Below are positions 60,447 to 64,000 of a stretch of DNA of 64,000 bases, one piece after another; the first letter of the stretch is position 1, and the number at the start of each line of letters is the position of its first letter. The notes under the pieces were generated by a model. The model saw only the letters and a program-made list of their open reading frames with translations, was not told the origin of the DNA and searched no databases. Source of the DNA: Mesostigma viride. Taxonomy: Eukaryota; Streptophyta; Mesostigmatophyceae; Mesostigmatales; Mesostigmataceae. The stretch lies in assembly GCA_009746045.1 (NCBI GenBank), contig RPFO01001275.1:1-64000 (forward strand), written 5' to 3'. A program made the position numbers and the translations under genes.

Positions 60447-61447
60447 CAGTCATACCCGCGTTAAGTTACGATCGCCGCCAATTTCAGGGCGTCGTAACTT
60501 AACGCGGGTACGTAACTTAACGGTAGAATTAGGCTGGCGGCCCACCCCCTCCTCCTCTGACGGACAGTTCTATACGGCAATCGACAGCTCTCGTCAAGCC
60601 CGATCCAGCTGCAGCATCAAAGTCGCCGAAAGTCCATTTTTCAGGCTAGATATTTTGGTCAAGGCCGGCGGTGAGGTATACGCCGGGTGTAGCCACACAG
60701 TGCCTGCGTTTTTTACCAAAGCTACCGTGTTTCAACCCCTAAACCGACAGGACTCGGTAGCGGATCCCTATTTCCAGCCGGCCTCACATTTGCTTGTGGC
60801 CAAACAATGGGGACAGTGGTGAGGGAAGCGTCCTTCACTGTCAATGGCCTGCATGTCAACAATAATAACGTTGCAGCTGACGGCGAGGCATGATCATGCG
60901 TCCTCAGTTGTCAGGGAACGGGACAACCCGTATGACAAAAATGCCATACTGGTTCTCAAGGCTAATGACGACAGCCATAAAGGCCGGGTAGCTAAAAGCC
61001 AGGCAGCGGCACTTAGCCCTTTGTTGGATAAGGGCAGCGTGGTCGTTACAGAGCTTTCTGGAACCGCAGACTACAGGGCCTGGAAGCACCTTCTGTGCTC
61101 AGTTCGGCATGACGATACACTAGTGTGATGTGACTTGCCTCATTGCGGGCAACTTGCATCCACCTGGCTAAAAGGATTTTTATCAGTTGAGATCAGTTGT
61201 ACTTTGCTGCCGAAACGGCACATTGCAAAACCATCACAGTTGGCGGGCTCCTTCGTCCGGACTTGCATTAATTTTTCGCGGTCAAAAGTGGCCTTTTACG
61301 CCCAGGTTACGCCTTCAAATTGGGCCATACCCGGGTTAAGTTACGGTGGCACCCAGGCTTAAGTTACGGTAGCCGCCCAAACTTCGGCGTCGTAACTTAA
61401 CGCGGGTACGTAACCTTAAGAATCGTAACTTAACGCGGGTATGACTG
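60447..61447. mobile_element. 1-kb inverted-repeat cassette carrying a HIRAN-domain ORF
   Basis: The left end CAGTCATACCCGCGTTAAGT and the right end (reverse complement) CAGTCATACCCGCGTTAAGT match for about 26 bp. Each arm also contains further GTTAAGTTACG / CGTAACTTAAC copies, so each arm can fold on itself. No target duplication is evident (flanks ACTATA and GGAAGC). Confidence 0.7.
60807..61128 (+). CDS. Standalone HIRAN-domain protein
   Basis: The clear match is SSVVRERDNPYDKNAILVL, then KGRVAKSQAAALSPLLDKGS. The HIRAN consensus is LvREpdNpyDpnAIaV followed by Gyvpr...LapLld.g. HIRAN domains bind 3' DNA ends and occur in HLTF/Rad5 remodellers and as single-domain proteins. ATG 60844 starts the frame that contains the domain. 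An upstream ATG 60807 (MGTVVREASFTVNGLHV) gives the likely first strand, but in another frame that must change near 60880-60895. It lies alone inside the inverted-repeat cassette, 94-107 codons in total. DNA-end binding is inferred from family knowledge. Confidence 0.75.
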
Positions 61448-62494
61448 GGAAGCGCATAATTTGGCTCTGATGACACAAACTCTAGTGCGGGGGTGAGTGC
61501 GGGGTTCCGGGACACCACCGCACTAAGTCCGACGCGCCTGCCCAGGCCACGCCGCGCCGGACCGGCACACGAGTTACGCGGGAAAAAAGGGCCTGCCGCG
61601 CCAATTACTGTAGGACTTGGCTAATTTCTTTGTTGACTACAAGCGCAGTCAAGGATGATAAAACGTAGCAATGGCGGACATGTTAGGGTGATGCTCGGCT
61701 TAGGGACAGTGGACATGTTTGAGTGATTGCTCGCCAGACTCGAGCTCGCTGGCATACACGTCCGTGGCACCCTCGGCATTTAGCTGGGTTGACGCAAATC
61801 CTTGTACTGCTTACTGGTGTGTGCGATAATAAAGGAATGGTTATGCACGACATCTAAATGCGAATATCACACAAAAACTGGTTCCTGGAATTCTCGCGAG
61901 CAGATTTCTACACTACACTGGTACTACGTAAAAAAGCACAGACTGGTGCGGCGTAACATTTTTAAACTTGGTAAAATTACCGCCGCACAGCCAGCCAGAA
62001 CTGGACAAGGTGATGGCCGCAAGTAGTCGTTGCTGGGCTATCGTATTTGTAGCATGGGGCGTTTCACCGAGTCCACGGTTAGCATGATGGGGAGGATTCC
62101 TAACCTTCATTATGTGGGTTAAGTAGGGGTGCTCATAGTGCCCGGTTTCCCTCGCTTCCTTGTAAACCAGGCTCTGCGTCAAGATCACAGACGACCGGGT
62201 AAGTAGTTGTTCCAGTCTGTTCTAGTTTGTAAGACGCCTGCTATTAGGCGTTCTTGTTATTGTCGTTCATCATCGCCGTGACCGTCGTGGCCAGCAGCGT
62301 GCTTTTTTTACATACCGGATGGTGTCGACTTGTTTATTGATAGCGCATTGGTGAATATCGCTGCATGGAGGAATATCGGCTACAACCCGCGGGAAAGTGC
62401 TGGCTCCAATGTTCTTTTTGTATGCAGGATGACGGCACTGCCAAGCCGGAGACGAATATGACGCTCGTTATAATGCCAGTCATTCAGACCGACT
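61448..62494. other. No supported gene
   Basis: Mixed-composition DNA. A GACGCCTGCTATTAGGCGTTC hairpin (split by its loop) lies near 62230. No protein motif was found. Confidence 0.5.
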
Positions 62495-62498
62495 GCGC

Positions 62499-62842
62499 GA
62501 CTGGTTGTGGGATACACGCCCCTGGTTGTGGGATGTGTTCCTTGTTGTGGGATACTTGTTCCTGGTTGTGGGATGCACGTTCCTGGTTGTAGGATACTTG
62601 TTCCTGGTTGTGGGATACACGTTCCTGGTTGTGGGATACTTGTTCCTGGTTGTGGGATACTTGTTCCTGGTTGTGGGATAGTCGTTCCTGGTTGTGGGAT
62701 ACTTGTTCCTGGTTGTGGGAAACACGTTCCTGGTTGTAGGATACTTGTTCCTAGTTGTGGGATACTTGTTCCTGGTTGTGGGAAACACGTTCCTGGTTGT
62801 GGGATACACGTTCCTGGTTGTGGGATACACGTTCCTGGTTGT
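62499..62842. repeat. 21-bp minisatellite, left block
   Basis: About 16 copies of GGTTGTGGGATACNCGTTCCT with positions 14-15 varying (AC, TT, GT). Continues at 63510 after the LINE insertion. Confidence 0.95.
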
Positions 62843-63509
62843 CCCACCAGTCCTGCTCACCTTCCTCTCCCCTGAGGATAAGCAGCGGTTCCTCTCTCGT
62901 CGCAAGCGGTTGCACGACCTCACCTGGACGCTGGATGACGACCTAACCCCCGCTCAGCAACAGCAGCGACGCGACCTGTGGCCGGAATACCTCCGCCATA
63001 AGCAGGACCCCCAGAAGCCCAAGGTGTACTGGAGGGGCGGGGACCTGATGATCAACCACAAGATGTGGACGCCCCCAGCGGGCTAGAACAGCAATAGCCC
63101 TAGCTTGTAACCATTGGAGTCACTGTCGCTAAGGCAGCCATGCCTAGAATGTTTGCCTAGCTGTGCCAACAAACCTAGTCACGTGCCGCCAACGCACGGT
63201 ACACAACCAGCCATAGCCTTAGCCTAGTTCTAGTACAGCCATGCTACGCCCTGGCTATGTTCAGATTACTTGCCCACGCTCCTTGCTATGACATGCTCAC
63301 ATGGGTCTTATTGCACCCACAGTTTGCCGGATCGTTAGCCTGTCCTTTTTTAGCTAGCCGCGCCCGATTGCAGCTGTGGCATGCCTTAGGCATGAAGGAG
63401 ACTGGGGGTCTCTGCCCTTTCTCCTGTAGTGCACACACAGGGATTAAAAGCACTTCGGTGCTCCGTGACTCCCCAACGGGAGCACGAGTTTAATTAATTA
63501 ATTAATTAA
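62843..63509 (+). mobile_element. 5'-truncated, ORF1-only LINE copy in the minisatellite
   Basis: The first part encodes the C-terminal end of ORF1 (LLTFLSPEDKQRFLSRRKRL, WTLDDDLTPAQQQQRRDLWP, PKVYWRGGDLMINHKMW), homologous to the ORF1 at 38160-38430. It stops at 63084-63086, a TGTAA lies at 63106-63110, and the conserved hairpin (about 63465) plus TTAATTAATTAA tail end the copy. It is flanked by TTCCTGGTTGT on both sides (62832-62842, 63510-63520), though the repeat makes the duplication ambiguous. Confidence 0.85.
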
Positions 63510-64000
63510 TTCCTGGTTGTGGGATACACGTTCCTGGTTGTGGGAAACACGTTCCTAGTTGTGGGATACACGTTCCTAGTTGTGGGATACACGTTCCTGG
63601 TTGTGGGAAACACGTTCCTGGTTGTGGGAAACACGTTCCTGGTTGTGGGATACTTGTTCCTGGTTGTGGGATACACGTTCCTGGTTGTGGGATAGTCGTT
63701 CCTGGTTGTGGGATACACGTTCCTTGTTGTGGGATACTTGTTCCTGGTTGTGGGATACTTGTTCCTGGTTGTGGGATAGTCGTTCCTGGTTGTGGGATAC
63801 TTGTTCCTGGTTGTGGGAAACACGTTCCTGGTTGTGGGAAACACGTTCCTGGTTGTGGGAAACACGTTCCTGGTTGTGGGATACTTGTTCCTGGTTGTGG
63901 GATACTTGTTCCTGGTTGTGGGATAGTCGTTCCTGGTTGTGGGATACACGTTCCTGGTTGTGGGAAACACGTTCCTGGTTGTGGGATACTTGTTCCTGGT
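63510..64000. repeat. 21-bp minisatellite, right block, runs off the window
   Basis: At least 23 copies of the same unit as 62499-62842, continuing to the last base. Confidence 0.95.

Overview
The window looks like repeat-rich nuclear DNA of a photosynthetic eukaryote, most likely a green alga. Four observations support this: a degraded plastid rpoB fragment lies in nuclear-type DNA (6823-7241); a predicted gene has GT-AG introns in consistent phase; TGTAA, the usual chlorophyte poly(A) signal, lies 15-55 nt after several stop codons; and the transposons are eukaryotic (Ty1/copia, Ty3/gypsy chromovirus, L1-like LINEs, hAT, piggyBac-like, TA-target TIR elements). The species cannot be named from this sequence.

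Left third (1-19.6 kb): a plus-strand gene block joined by one palindrome, CCAACGGCCGTTGG. The palindrome occurs in a ~205-bp satellite (1-1480), in the spacers of six small clustered genes (1.5-6.6 kb), and in two 46-47-bp tandem arrays (13.5-14.4 and 15.6-16.1 kb) that fall in predicted introns. I saw no copies to the right of 18 kb. Several of the small genes look like paralogues: short Cys/His zinc modules at the N-terminus, a C-terminal ...CD stop, and an ATG directly after CAG. One gene has a MYND finger. A larger gene (8593-19583, at least four exons, unknown function) has a first intron holding about 4.7 kb of (TTGTCC)n. These genes are broken almost only at homopolymers, and nine of the ten breaks are in the -1 direction. 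This suggests homopolymer under-calling, or less likely -1 frameshifting.

Middle (19.6-43 kb): AT-rich and CCAC-rich low-complexity DNA, then a minus-strand chromovirus (23.8-30.9 kb) with an extra viroplasmin/RNase H1-N-like first ORF and an extra ORF overlapping the end of pol. After that come LINE fragments (one apparently inverted by twin priming, one interrupted by a MITE), a LINE ORF1 region, and a 1.34-kb TTAA-flanked piggyBac-like non-autonomous element.

Right third (43-64 kb): a young Ty1/copia element (43285-58587) with 432-bp LTRs and an ACTGG target duplication. A hAT element with an intact 780-codon transposase interrupts its left LTR, and a 5.5-kb TA-flanked TIR element interrupts its right LTR. 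A 217-bp sequence is directly repeated on both sides. Further right are microsatellites, a 1-kb inverted-repeat cassette carrying a standalone HIRAN domain, and a 21-bp minisatellite into which an ORF1-only LINE copy has inserted.
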